A stretch of 12,477 nucleotides of DNA from a bacterium (GCA_003554945.1 PWHN01000109.1:1-12477); one strand, 5' to 3'; positions 1-6,326 are shown, numbered from the stretch's first letter. Numbers and translations: made by a program. Notes: generated by a model from the sequence alone, not told the origin.

Positions 1-76
1 AAAATAATACTTCTTATGAAAGTCAGTCAAAAATTTTTGTTAACATTGTAGATATCGCCTACTTCTAAAATCTTCT

Positions 77-83
77 GAGGAGG
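77..83 (+). promoter_or_regulatory. Shine-Dalgarno site fixing a CTG start
   Basis: GAGGAGG is a near-ideal ribosome binding site, followed by seven T residues and then an in-frame CTG at 91. The in-frame codon at 76 is TGA, so the only possible initiation codon at normal spacing is that CTG. The first in-frame ATG (142) has no comparable site and would cut the signal peptide in half. Confidence 0.75.
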
Positions 84-90
84 TTTTTTT

Positions 91-1473
91 CTGCGTCGAT
101 TAAATTTAATCCTGCCGGCTCTGTTTTTACTAATAATTCTGATGTTGACTGCTAATCCGGTGGGGGCAGGTCTGGTGCTGGGATTATGCGAGGATTACCA
201 GGAAGCAGAAACTACCCGCCAGGACATACAGAAGGATATGGAGCATGCCCGGCGGGCAAATGTTGAGATGATCAGGTTTGCGCTGGCCTGGGACGGCAGT
301 CATCTTGGACCTGGTAAATTCGACTGGAGTTTCTGGGACACTTTTTTTGAAGTGGCCGCCGGCGAATACGATATGAAGCTTGTCCCTTACCTGGGTTATA
401 CTCCCCGCTGGGCGTCGGCCAAGCCGGGGGATGACTACTGGCGACATCCACCGGCACTTATGGATTATTACCGCGAGTTCGTCGAAGAAGCTGTGCAGCG
501 TTACGGCGATGATGTATACGCCTGGGAGCTGTGGAATGAGCCTGACAGTGATCATTACTGGCGGGGTAGCTCGGAACAATTTTCAGAACTGTTAAAAACT
601 GGTCACAAAGCAATCAGGAAATACAACGAGTCGGTACCCATACTTTTGGGCGGATTGACTGACACTGGCGGGGAATTTCTGGAGCGACTGTTTCGGGAAC
701 ATGAAGCTGATGAATATGTTGACGTGGTAAATTATCACAGCTACCTGGAAACCTGGAATCCCGACCCACTGGAAAATCTGCCGGATTATCTGGACTGGAT
801 TACGGGCATAATTGACGACCACGGTAGTGGCCAGGACCTCTGGATGCTTGAGGTTGGCTACAGTGACTATCGCGAAAACGCCACCGTTTCCGAAGTTTAT
901 CGAGCCCGCTGGGAGCACGAACATACGCCTGAATACCAGGCGGAACATTTTCTGCGAACGATGGCACTGTCCGCCGCCGACGGCCGGGTTAATAAGCTGG
1001 GTTGGTACAGGATTAATGATCTTCCATACGACGAGCCGGTTATCGGTGACTTCTACAATAATCGCCACTTAGGTATTGTTGACCGTGAAGGAGCGGCGAA
1101 GCCGGTAAAAAACCAAATTAAGCTCTGGCAGGATTTATTTGCAGCGGCGAAGCCTCATCAGCAAACCGGGGAAATAGAGGTTGAATTTTATCCTGAAAAG
1201 GAGCTGGAAGTGGTGAAGCGTGTGCTTGAGCTTCCTGAACAGCGGACAGCTATTTTTCTCTGGATTCCCAACCGCCGCCAGCCATCTACCGGCGGCGAAG
1301 AGCTGGACAGAGATAGCCGCCGAGCTGATGTTATGATAAAGCTTCCCCGGGGTCAGAAAGTAGTAAAGACCAGGGAGGAGCTGGAATTTATTGTATATCC
1401 CGAGGTGGGGGATAAAACTAAAATCAGCACGCACCTGAGCTCACCAACTACCGCCTGGTTTATACTGGAATAA
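91..1473 (+). CDS. Secreted clan-A glycoside hydrolase (GH39/PslG-like TIM barrel)
   Basis: Predicted exported (beta/alpha)8 glycosidase of clan GH-A that would cleave a beta-linked polysaccharide by the retaining mechanism; the substrate is unknown. With the CTG start the protein has 460 residues. It opens with a classical signal peptide (MRRLNLI, hydrophobic core, VGA-G, cleavage near residue 26). The acid/base Glu lies in ELWNEPD (about E150) and the likely nucleophile in WMLEVGYS (about E254), at the usual strand 4 and strand 7 spacing. NYHSY and the RFALAWD strand also fit the family. The last 110 residues or so resemble the small beta domain common in GH39-type enzymes. An ATG at 142 is an alternative start but lacks a ribosome binding site and truncates the signal peptide. 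The clan is secure; the family assignment (GH39 versus GH5 or GH42-like) is tentative. It is followed 62 nt later by the peptidase gene. Confidence 0.82.
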   Translation: MRRLNLILPALFLLIILMLTANPVGAGLVLGLCEDYQEAETTRQDIQKDMEHARRANVEMIRFALAWDGSHLGPGKFDWSFWDTFFEVAAGEYDMKLVPYLGYTPRWASAKPGDDYWRHPPALMDYYREFVEEAVQRYGDDVYAWELWNEPDSDHYWRGSSEQFSELLKTGHKAIRKYNESVPILLGGLTDTGGEFLERLFREHEADEYVDVVNYHSYLETWNPDPLENLPDYLDWITGIIDDHGSGQDLWMLEVGYSDYRENATVSEVYRARWEHEHTPEYQAEHFLRTMALSAADGRVNKLGWYRINDLPYDEPVIGDFYNNRHLGIVDREGAAKPVKNQIKLWQDLFAAAKPHQQTGEIEVEFYPEKELEVVKRVLELPEQRTAIFLWIPNRRQPSTGGEELDRDSRRADVMIKLPRGQKVVKTREELEFIVYPEVGDKTKISTHLSSPTTAWFILE

Positions 1474-1479
1474 GCGGGG

Positions 1480-1522
1480 CAATACTTTTTTGTAGATCTG
1501 GAAAATAATCTGTAAAGTATTG
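1480..1522. repeat. 9-bp perfect inverted repeat in the intergenic gap
   Basis: CAATACTTT (1480-1488) and AAAGTATTG (1514-1522) are exact reverse complements separated by 25 nt. The loop contains a further AGAT/ATCT pairing. The right arm ends on the first G of the GGAG ribosome binding site of the next gene, so as RNA the stem could affect its translation; as DNA it could be an operator. There is no T-run after the stem, so it is not a typical terminator. Confidence 0.5.
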
Positions 1523-1535
1523 GAGTGCGAACGAT

Positions 1536-2483
1536 ATGGAAAATATTACAGTTTCGGAACTGGAAGGCATGCGAGTAGGTCATGCTCAAGATGAAGAGGC
1601 TGTGACGGGCTGCACTGTTTTTCTATTCCCTGAGGGTTGTGCCGGTGGGGTAGCGGTTCGCGGCGGCTCGCCGGGGACAAAGGATGCAGTGACGCTTGAC
1701 TACTCCACGGCTGACTATCCTGTTCACGGTGTTGTGCTTACCGGCGGCAGTAGTTACGGCCTGGAGTCAATTTTTGGTGTGATGGAATTTTTGGAAGAAC
1801 AGGGTATCGGACTGGATGTCGGTGGGCCGCTGGTTCCCATAGTTCCGGGAGCGGTAATCCTGGATCTTGGTATTGGCGCTGGTAAGATAAGGCCTGATAA
1901 AGAGATGGGCTATAAGGCGGCGCGGAAAACGAACACGAATCCGGCCACAGGTTCGGTGGGCGCCGGGATCGGAGCCACGGTTGGGAAACTGCTGGGGATG
2001 GATAAAGCGATGAAAGGTGGTTTTGGCTATCACCTTCTTCAGCACCGGGGTGTTAAGGTGGGAGCTTTTTCGGTGGTGAACGCTCTGGGGAACGTAATTG
2101 ATCCACAAACCGGGGAGACTATTGCTAGCACACGCCGGGGAGGAGGGATCATAACTGATGAGGAGCTATTTTCTCTCGTCGGTCGCAAGTTAATTTCCGG
2201 TTCTCACACGACGCTGAGCCTGGTGGTAACTGACGCCGAGTTTGAGCGCAAACAACTCTGCCGGCTGGCTTCCGTTGCCCACGACGGTTTCGCCCGAACG
2301 ATTAAACCGTCTCACCTGGAACCCGACGGCGACACAATATTTGCAGTTTCTACCGGCGAAGTGAAAGCAGCAGCGGATCTGGTCTCCAGCCTGGCTGTGA
2401 AGTCTGTTGAAAAATCGATAATCAGTGCTGTGAAAGGGGCCACAGGTATGGCCGGTGTCTCCGGCGTCAAAGAATTACAGTAG
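1536..2483 (+). CDS. P1 family (S58, DmpA-like) self-processing aminopeptidase/amidase
   Basis: 315-residue member of the DmpA/L-aminopeptidase/NylC-type family. These Ntn-fold enzymes are made as a precursor that cuts itself to expose an N-terminal Ser or Thr nucleophile, and they hydrolyse peptides or other amides from the amino end. Family landmarks are the start ITVSELEGMRVGHAQDE, the glycine-rich VVLTGGSSYGLESIFGVMEFLEE (about 66-88), PIVPGAVILDLGIG (101-114), TGSVGAGIGATVGK (138-151) and VGAFSVVNALGNVIDP (175-190). The expected cleavage and nucleophile segment is SHTTLSLVVTDA (about 223-234), with T225 the likely nucleophile. Relatives known to me usually have Asn before this Thr; here it is His. 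There is no signal peptide, so it is probably cytosolic. The ATG at 1536 has GGAG 10 nt upstream. The physiological substrate cannot be told from context. Confidence 0.88.
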   Translation: MENITVSELEGMRVGHAQDEEAVTGCTVFLFPEGCAGGVAVRGGSPGTKDAVTLDYSTADYPVHGVVLTGGSSYGLESIFGVMEFLEEQGIGLDVGGPLVPIVPGAVILDLGIGAGKIRPDKEMGYKAARKTNTNPATGSVGAGIGATVGKLLGMDKAMKGGFGYHLLQHRGVKVGAFSVVNALGNVIDPQTGETIASTRRGGGIITDEELFSLVGRKLISGSHTTLSLVVTDAEFERKQLCRLASVAHDGFARTIKPSHLEPDGDTIFAVSTGEVKAAADLVSSLAVKSVEKSIISAVKGATGMAGVSGVKELQ

Positions 2484-2519
2484 TGACTTAAGTGGTCCCG
2501 GGGGGGCAAGTTCGAAATA

Positions 2520-2548
2520 TTGTTTTTCATAAGACTTTTATTTACTAT
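2520..2548 (+). promoter_or_regulatory. Candidate sigma-70-type promoter
   Basis: TTGTTT (2520-2525) and TACTAT (2543-2548) are separated by 17 nt in an AT-rich gap after the P1 peptidase. Transcription would begin near 2555, about 30 nt before the small ORF at 2586. The match to consensus is moderate. Confidence 0.3.
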
Positions 2549-2585
2549 TAAGTTTAACGACAAACAAAACAAAGGCGGGAAAATT

Positions 2586-2687
2586 ATGACTAACAAAATT
2601 ACCGAAGAAGACCTCAGCGACGAATGGTATTCCCAAAAAATTTCCATTGTCAAGGATGAGCTGAGAACAGACGAAGAGGGACTTTAG
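2586..2687 (+). CDS. Possible 33-residue acidic peptide
   Basis: ATG-initiated reading frame of 33 codons, beginning MTNKITEEDLSDEWYSQKIS and ending DEEGL. GGCGGG lies 6 nt before the ATG and a moderate promoter candidate lies about 40 nt further up. The peptide is strongly acidic and soluble, with no hydrophobic segment. I do not recognise it. It ends 8 nt before the left end of the transposon, so it may be a small gene, or the start of a longer gene interrupted or replaced by that insertion. Against it: it is short, and no homologue can be named. Confidence 0.35.
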   Translation: MTNKITEEDLSDEWYSQKISIVKDELRTDEEGL

Positions 2688-2695
2688 TATCCATG

Positions 2696-2723
2696 GTATC
2701 GTACTTTAAGTTTTTAAGTTATT
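2696..2723 (+). repeat. Left terminal inverted repeat (28 bp)
   Basis: Begins GTATCGTAC, continues with two tandem copies of the octamer TTTAAGTT (2705-2712 and 2713-2720) and ends ATT. It is the exact reverse complement of 3617-3644. The tandem octamers could be binding sites for the transposase C-terminal domain. A further GTATC stands just outside at 2687-2691. Confidence 0.9.
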
Positions 2724-2742
2724 GGGGTAGACCACACTTACT

Positions 2743-3621
2743 ATGGGTTATGTAGTCAGAGAATACGTCGAGGGTTACTGGTATCATATTCACACTCGTG
2801 GGCAGCGTGGGGAACCGCTGTTTTTCTCGCCGGAGGACCGCATTCACTATCTCAACCTGCTGGACGATAGACTGGCTCGCCGGGGAGGAAATATAGGTTC
2901 TTTCTGTCTGATGACCAACCACGTTCATTTACTATTACGAATGGGCGAGACACCGCTGGGCGAAATATTGAAAGCTGCGCATTCAAAATATGCCAGGGAT
3001 TTTAATGCCGCTCGGGGCACAGATGGGCACGTAACACAGGGGCGGCCCGGAGTAAAAGTTGTCCTGGATGAGGATTACTTGTGGCACCTGGTTGGATATA
3101 TCCATAGTAATCCCGTGAAAGCGAAAATAGTGAAGGAACCCAGTAACTATCGGTGGAGTTCATGGTTCTGGTTTTTGGGGGAGGAGTGCAATTGGATAGA
3201 GCTTAAGAGCTGGCATTATCCTCCCCAATTTGACGGTGGGGATCGAGCGGAAGTTTTCCGGCGGGCCACTGGCACGAAGAAAAGTGAGTGGCCGGGAGAG
3301 CGAAAGTATATTGGAACAGTAGAGCAGTGGGATGAGTTTGAGTGTCGGCGCCAGGCGGGCAGGGAAGCCCAGGCATACAGGGAACGACGGGGCCGGCGAA
3401 CTAAAAAAGAGATAGCAACTGAAGTTGCAGAAGAGGCGGACCTGGAGGTAGAAGAGCTGCAGGGGCCGAGCCGGGCCCGTAATGTAAGTGGCCCCCGCAG
3501 GGAGGCGATGGCGTTGATGTATGAGGAAGGTTACGGAACCAGTGAGATTGCACGATATTTCAATCGGACGCCGGCTTCTGTGAGTCAAGCGTATAAAAAA
3601 TGGAAAGAAGACGAAGAATAA
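2743..3621 (+). CDS. REP-associated-type tyrosine (Y1/HUH) transposase with DnaA-like C-terminal domain
   Basis: 292-residue transposase of the Y1_Tnp/RAYT type, which nicks and joins single-stranded DNA through a phosphotyrosine intermediate. The N-terminal half (about 1-130) has the expected start EGYWYHIHTRGQRGEPLFF, the metal-binding HUH motif in MTNHVHLLL (H60-x-H62), and the RAYT hallmark YIHSNPVKA (about 119-127), whose Tyr is the likely catalytic residue. The C-terminal region (about 217-288) resembles the DnaA DNA-binding domain: EVEELQGPSRARNVSGPRREA followed by GTSEIARYFNRTPASVSQAYKKW, a helix-turn-helix. Residues 175-220 are basic and linker-like. The ATG at 2743 is the only usable start because TAG occurs in frame at 2728; its ribosome binding site is weak. 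The stop codon lies inside the right terminal repeat. The gene is intact. Confidence 0.9.
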   Translation: MGYVVREYVEGYWYHIHTRGQRGEPLFFSPEDRIHYLNLLDDRLARRGGNIGSFCLMTNHVHLLLRMGETPLGEILKAAHSKYARDFNAARGTDGHVTQGRPGVKVVLDEDYLWHLVGYIHSNPVKAKIVKEPSNYRWSSWFWFLGEECNWIELKSWHYPPQFDGGDRAEVFRRATGTKKSEWPGERKYIGTVEQWDEFECRRQAGREAQAYRERRGRRTKKEIATEVAEEADLEVEELQGPSRARNVSGPRREAMALMYEEGYGTSEIARYFNRTPASVSQAYKKWKEDEE

Positions 3622-3644
3622 CTTAAAAACTTAAAGTACGATAC
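3617..3644 (+). repeat. Right terminal inverted repeat (28 bp)
   Basis: Exact reverse complement of 2696-2723. It contains two AACTTAAA octamers (3620-3635) and ends in GTACGATAC. It supplies the transposase stop codon (TAA, 3619-3621) and ends 22 nt before the apparent start of the flavodoxin-like gene. Confidence 0.9.
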
Positions 3645-3666
3645 GGAGAAGAGAGGTTAGTTCGTT

Positions 3667-4140
3667 ATTAAAACAGCTATTTTTTATATTTCACCGCATC
3701 ATGGTAATACAAGGGAAGTGGCGGAAGTTATGGGGGAGGAGTTGGGGGCGAAAGTGTATGATCTTGCTTCTGTATCTATAGAAGACCCGGGGGAATTTGA
3801 TCTGCTTGGATTTGGTTCGGGAATTTACTACCGGAAGCATCATCGGGCTCTGCTTGATTTTGTTAATGAGCTGCCGGAGATGTCTGACAAAAAAGCTTTT
3901 GTTTTTTCGACCAGTGGTTTTCGAAAGGTGCCGCTGCTCAATCCATTGCACAAGCATTTAAAAGAGAAGTTGAAGGAGAAAAAGGTTGAGTTGCTGGACG
4001 AGTTCAGTTGTCGGGGTTACGATACTTACGGCCCGCTCAAGTTAATCGGCGGGATGTGGGAAAGCCATCCCGACGAGTTGGACCTCGAGCAAGCTAAACA
4101 GTTCGCACAGAAGATCAAAAAACAGATTGAATATTCATGA
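3667..4140 (+). CDS. Flavodoxin-like protein (ATT start)
   Basis: 157-residue flavodoxin-fold protein, predicted to bind FMN and carry electrons in the cytosol. Read from ATT at 3667 it begins MKTAIFYISPHHGNT, the phosphate-binding loop (S-P-H-H-G-N-T) at the usual distance from the N terminus. It continues with DLLGFGSGIYYRKHH (about 52-66) and AFVFSTSGF (about 79-87), the strand-loop segments that contact the flavin ring. The in-frame codon at 3658 is TAG and no ATG, GTG or TTG lies between there and the motif, so ATT (or less likely GTT at 3664) must initiate. The GTG at 3718 would remove the flavin loop. AGAGG at 3652-3656 is a plausible ribosome binding site 10 nt upstream. The transposon ends just before it, so its native promoter or start codon may have been altered. 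The redox partner is unknown. Confidence 0.82.
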   Translation: MKTAIFYISPHHGNTREVAEVMGEELGAKVYDLASVSIEDPGEFDLLGFGSGIYYRKHHRALLDFVNELPEMSDKKAFVFSTSGFRKVPLLNPLHKHLKEKLKEKKVELLDEFSCRGYDTYGPLKLIGGMWESHPDELDLEQAKQFAQKIKKQIEYS

Positions 4141-4149
4141 ACACCTTAT

Positions 4150-4211
4150 TTTCCCTCCTCGAAGGGTGGAAACACAAAGGGGGGTAATGCTCTTTCCTCC
4201 GGGGGAGAGAG
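4150..4211 (+). other. Two consecutive hairpins between flavodoxin and peptidase genes
   Basis: 4150-4172 folds into a stem (TTTCC-C-TCCT, loop CGA, AGGG-T-GGAAA) with nine pairs, one mismatch and one G-T pair. 4190-4211 folds into nine pairs around a CCGG loop (CTCTTTCCT against GGGAGAGAG, with two G-T pairs). Neither is followed by a T-run, so intrinsic termination is doubtful. An mRNA stability or processing element is possible. Confidence 0.45.
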
Positions 4212-4259
4212 GGTGGTTGAGTGGTTAAGATAAAATAATACCAAGGGAAGTGTATCAGG

Positions 4260-5468
4260 GTGAATAAAAGTAATCTGAATGAAAAGGCCCGCCGCTACAT
4301 AGAAACTTTAACCGGTGTTGAACCCAACCGGCGAACAGGCTCCGAAGGTAACCGCCAGGCCAGCCGCTTTTTTGCCGAGACAATTGATCCCTATGTCGAC
4401 ACCGTTGACCACAGGCCATTTGAGACGCTCGATTATAGCTGCGAGGAGGTAAGGCTTTCACACAACATCGATGAGTTTGACGTCCGGGGCAGTCCTTATT
4501 CACCACCCTGTGACGTCAGTGCTGAACTGCTTGCCGTTTCAAGCGTGGCGGAGCTTGAGAAAATCAGTTGCCGGGACAAGCTACTGCTAATGGAGGGAGA
4601 AATCTGTTCTCAACAGCTCATGCCAAAAAAATTTCCTTTCTATAACCCGGAGGAACATCAGAGGATAATTTCGCTTTTGGAAGAGAAAGAACCGGCGGGG
4701 CTGATTACGGCAACCGAAAAGATGCCCATGCAGGCTGGCGGGCTGGCTCCCTGTCCGCTGATTGTCGACGGAGATTTTAATATCCCCAGCGTCTACTGCA
4801 GTCGTTCAACAGGCCAGAAAATAAAGAACTGTGTTGGAAAAACTTTGGGGATGAGAGTAGATAGTGAGCGACGAGAAGCGATAGCGTCCAATGTAATTGC
4901 CCGAATTAACGAGCAGGCGGCTGAGAAAATTGTGATAACCGCCCATATCGACGCCTATGAAGACTCGCCCGGCGCCCTGGACAACGCCTCGGGGGAGGCG
5001 GTCTTATTGTTGCTGGCTGAAATTTTAAATGATCGCGATAGCGATGTTCCCGTTGAGATTGCAGCTTTAAATGGCGAGGACCACTACAGTGTTGGTGGAC
5101 AGCTCGATTACCTTGAGCGCCGGGGCGACCAGTTAAACAGCACTAAGCTGGCGGTGAATATTGATTACGTCGGTTACAGGGGGAGCCGGATTGCTTACTC
5201 TTTTTACGAGTGTCCGGAAACATTGGAGGAAAAGATCAGGACCTCTTTCAACGGTGAGGAGGGGCTGGTGGCCGGCGAGCAGTGGATGGCCGGAGATCAC
5301 ATGATATTTGTTCAAAACGGTGTTCCAGCCCTGGCTTTTACGTCCGACAATCTGCGGGAGTTTATGGCAAATATCGCCCATACTGAGGCTGATACACCGG
5401 AGAATGTGGATGTGGAGGTGCTGGTAGACCTGGCCGAAATTATTGCTGATCTGGTTGGGAAATTTTAG
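4260..5468 (+). CDS. M28 family zinc aminopeptidase
   Basis: 402-residue metallopeptidase of family M28, which binds two zinc ions and removes N-terminal residues from peptides. The ligand set is visible in order: H229 and D231 in ITAHIDAYED, D241 in ALDNASGE, E273 (followed by D274) in LNGEDHYSVGG, D302 in NIDYVGYRGS, and H374 in IAHTEADTPENVD. M28 enzymes commonly have Glu-Glu at the fourth site; here it is Glu-Asp, a conservative change. Residues about 85-195 form an insertion in the position of a PA-type domain. There is no signal peptide, so it is probably cytosolic, unlike many secreted M28 enzymes. The GTG start has AAGGGA 11 nt upstream; no nearby ATG exists in frame. The stop codon overlaps the AGGAGG of the next gene, pointing to cotranscription with the membrane protein. 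Confidence 0.88.
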   Translation: MNKSNLNEKARRYIETLTGVEPNRRTGSEGNRQASRFFAETIDPYVDTVDHRPFETLDYSCEEVRLSHNIDEFDVRGSPYSPPCDVSAELLAVSSVAELEKISCRDKLLLMEGEICSQQLMPKKFPFYNPEEHQRIISLLEEKEPAGLITATEKMPMQAGGLAPCPLIVDGDFNIPSVYCSRSTGQKIKNCVGKTLGMRVDSERREAIASNVIARINEQAAEKIVITAHIDAYEDSPGALDNASGEAVLLLLAEILNDRDSDVPVEIAALNGEDHYSVGGQLDYLERRGDQLNSTKLAVNIDYVGYRGSRIAYSFYECPETLEEKIRTSFNGEEGLVAGEQWMAGDHMIFVQNGVPALAFTSDNLREFMANIAHTEADTPENVDVEVLVDLAEIIADLVGKF

Positions 5469-5483
5469 GAGGTTAGGTAAATA

Positions 5484-5966
5484 ATGCTGAATAAAATTGG
5501 TACGACTTTAGTAGTTCTTAATTTAGTAATGGCGATTGGATCGGGGCTGTTTTTTCTTTTTGTGGAAGGGCTGGGACCGGTGTCCTGGCTGGTGGTAAAC
5601 ACCTGTGCGTTGGCCGTGTTGTTTTTCGTGGTTGGTTTTTATTTGGGACGTTCTGAACTGCTTGCCTTTGCGCTGCCCTGGCTCTTTTTCTACGGCACGG
5701 GCGGGCTGTTTGTCTTCGAATGGGGAATGGAGGCGGAAATACTGATTCCCCAGGTGAGCCATCTGATTATGACAGTGACCGTTATCTACATTGTAGTTCA
5801 CATTTTGCTTCGGGGAAGCTGGAAGTGGGGACTGGCCGGGTTAATTGTTGGAATTATAACAGTCAGTCTCTTCTTTCCCTGGCAGCAGCAGTACCAGATT
5901 GAGAATCCAGAGGTCCTGGAACGGCTGCATTTTCGTGAAGGTTTTGAACCTACCGACAATAAGTAG
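5484..5966 (+). CDS. Small five-helix membrane protein, function unknown
   Basis: 160 residues with about five hydrophobic segments (roughly 7-27, 33-54, 61-80, 87-108 and 113-130) and a short hydrophilic C-terminal tail from about 133, ending EGFEPTDNK. No catalytic motif or family signature is recognised. The AGGAGG ribosome binding site (5467-5472) overlaps the stop codon of the M28 peptidase and the start follows 15 nt after that stop, so the two are probably translated from one message. A physical or regulatory link to the peptidase is possible but unproven. Confidence 0.75.
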   Translation: MLNKIGTTLVVLNLVMAIGSGLFFLFVEGLGPVSWLVVNTCALAVLFFVVGFYLGRSELLAFALPWLFFYGTGGLFVFEWGMEAEILIPQVSHLIMTVTVIYIVVHILLRGSWKWGLAGLIVGIITVSLFFPWQQQYQIENPEVLERLHFREGFEPTDNK

Positions 5967-5997
5967 AGTATATTTTTCATTTTTTATTAAATAAAAC

Positions 5998-6026
5998 TTG
6001 CTTTTTGCATCCGGGTGGATTATAGT
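5998..6026 (+). promoter_or_regulatory. Sigma-70-type promoter candidate for the surface-protein operon
   Basis: TTGCTT (5998-6003) and TATAGT (6021-6026) with exactly 17 nt between them lie just after the membrane-protein gene in an AT-rich stretch. Transcription would start near 6033, about 50 nt before the small ORF at 6085 and about 385 nt before the large surface-protein gene. It is the best promoter match found in the window. Confidence 0.5.
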
Positions 6027-6084
6027 AGGTGCGTCGGAAGAAATGTTTTATTTCAGAACGATTTTTTGAAGGGACGCGGCCGGC

Positions 6085-6294
6085 ATGAAACTAACAAATA
6101 AAATCATCCGGAGGAGCAATTTTTTTGGTTTTATTGATAGAACTCACCTGGGTGAAATTGGAGCTGGTGGTAAGGCCCGTCTGAAATCTGAGAAAATATC
6201 AGGTAAATATAGTTTTATTGTTTCCAGCATATCTATTCTCATCTATTCCGTCCTTTTCCTTTTTTCCTCTCGTCAACTAAATACAAAAAAATAA
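6085..6294 (+). CDS. Possible small membrane protein or leader ORF
   Basis: 69 codons starting ATG, with GAAGGGA 10 nt upstream. The N-terminal 40 residues are basic (MKLTNKIIRRSNF, then GKARLKSEK), followed by one hydrophobic segment (about 44-61, FIVSSISILIYSVLFLF) and a polar tail, SSRQLNTKK. That layout would suit a tail-anchored single-pass protein. I do not recognise it. It lies in the long leader between the promoter candidate at 5998 and the surface-protein gene, so it could instead be untranslated leader or a regulatory leader peptide. The start codon falls inside a short stem (CCGG-C-ATGA at 6080-6088 against TCATCCGG at 6104-6111). Confidence 0.3.
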   Translation: MKLTNKIIRRSNFFGFIDRTHLGEIGAGGKARLKSEKISGKYSFIVSSISILIYSVLFLFSSRQLNTKK

Positions 6295-6326
6295 CAAACA
6301 GAGGAGCAGGTCTGCCTCACTGTCTT

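Larger units (their letters stand above)
2696..3644 (+). mobile_element. Y1-transposase element with perfect 28-bp terminal inverted repeats
   Basis: A 949-bp element made of one transposase gene (2743-3621) between two perfect 28-bp inverted repeats (2696-2723 and 3617-3644). The arms match base for base and diverge immediately outside. The right arm overlaps the last codons and the stop of the transposase. No target-site duplication is seen at the outer borders, as expected for HUH/Y1 transposases. The exact identity of the arms suggests recent or maintained activity. An IS200/IS605 element would normally have subterminal hairpins and no terminal inverted repeats. A RAYT gene flanked by inverted REP-like sequences is the closest known arrangement. 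Confidence 0.78.

Noticed and set aside
142-1473. ATG at 142 as the start of the glycoside hydrolase
   Set aside because: It has no ribosome binding site and begins inside the hydrophobic core of an obvious signal peptide that extends back to CTG 91.
1767-2108. Reverse-strand reading frames inside the P1 peptidase and other genes
   Set aside because: No ribosome binding site, motif or promoter; they are opposite-strand shadows of confident genes.
2687-3653. Target-site duplication around the transposon
   Set aside because: The bases directly outside the two repeats (CATG on the left, GGAG on the right) do not match, which also fits a HUH mechanism.
3718-4140. GTG at 3718 as the start of the flavodoxin-like gene
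   Set aside because: It would delete the first strand and the S-P-H-H-G-N-T phosphate loop required for FMN binding.
4217-4236. Promoter TTGAGT...TAAAAT before the M28 gene
   Set aside because: The boxes are only 8 nt apart, far from the required 16-18 nt.
6060-6180. Cyclic-di-GMP (GEMM-I) riboswitch suggested by GGGACGC ahead of an adhesin-like gene
   Set aside because: The upstream GGGCAAACC-type segment, the GAAA tetraloop and the downstream receptor helix are not present; a single short match is not enough.
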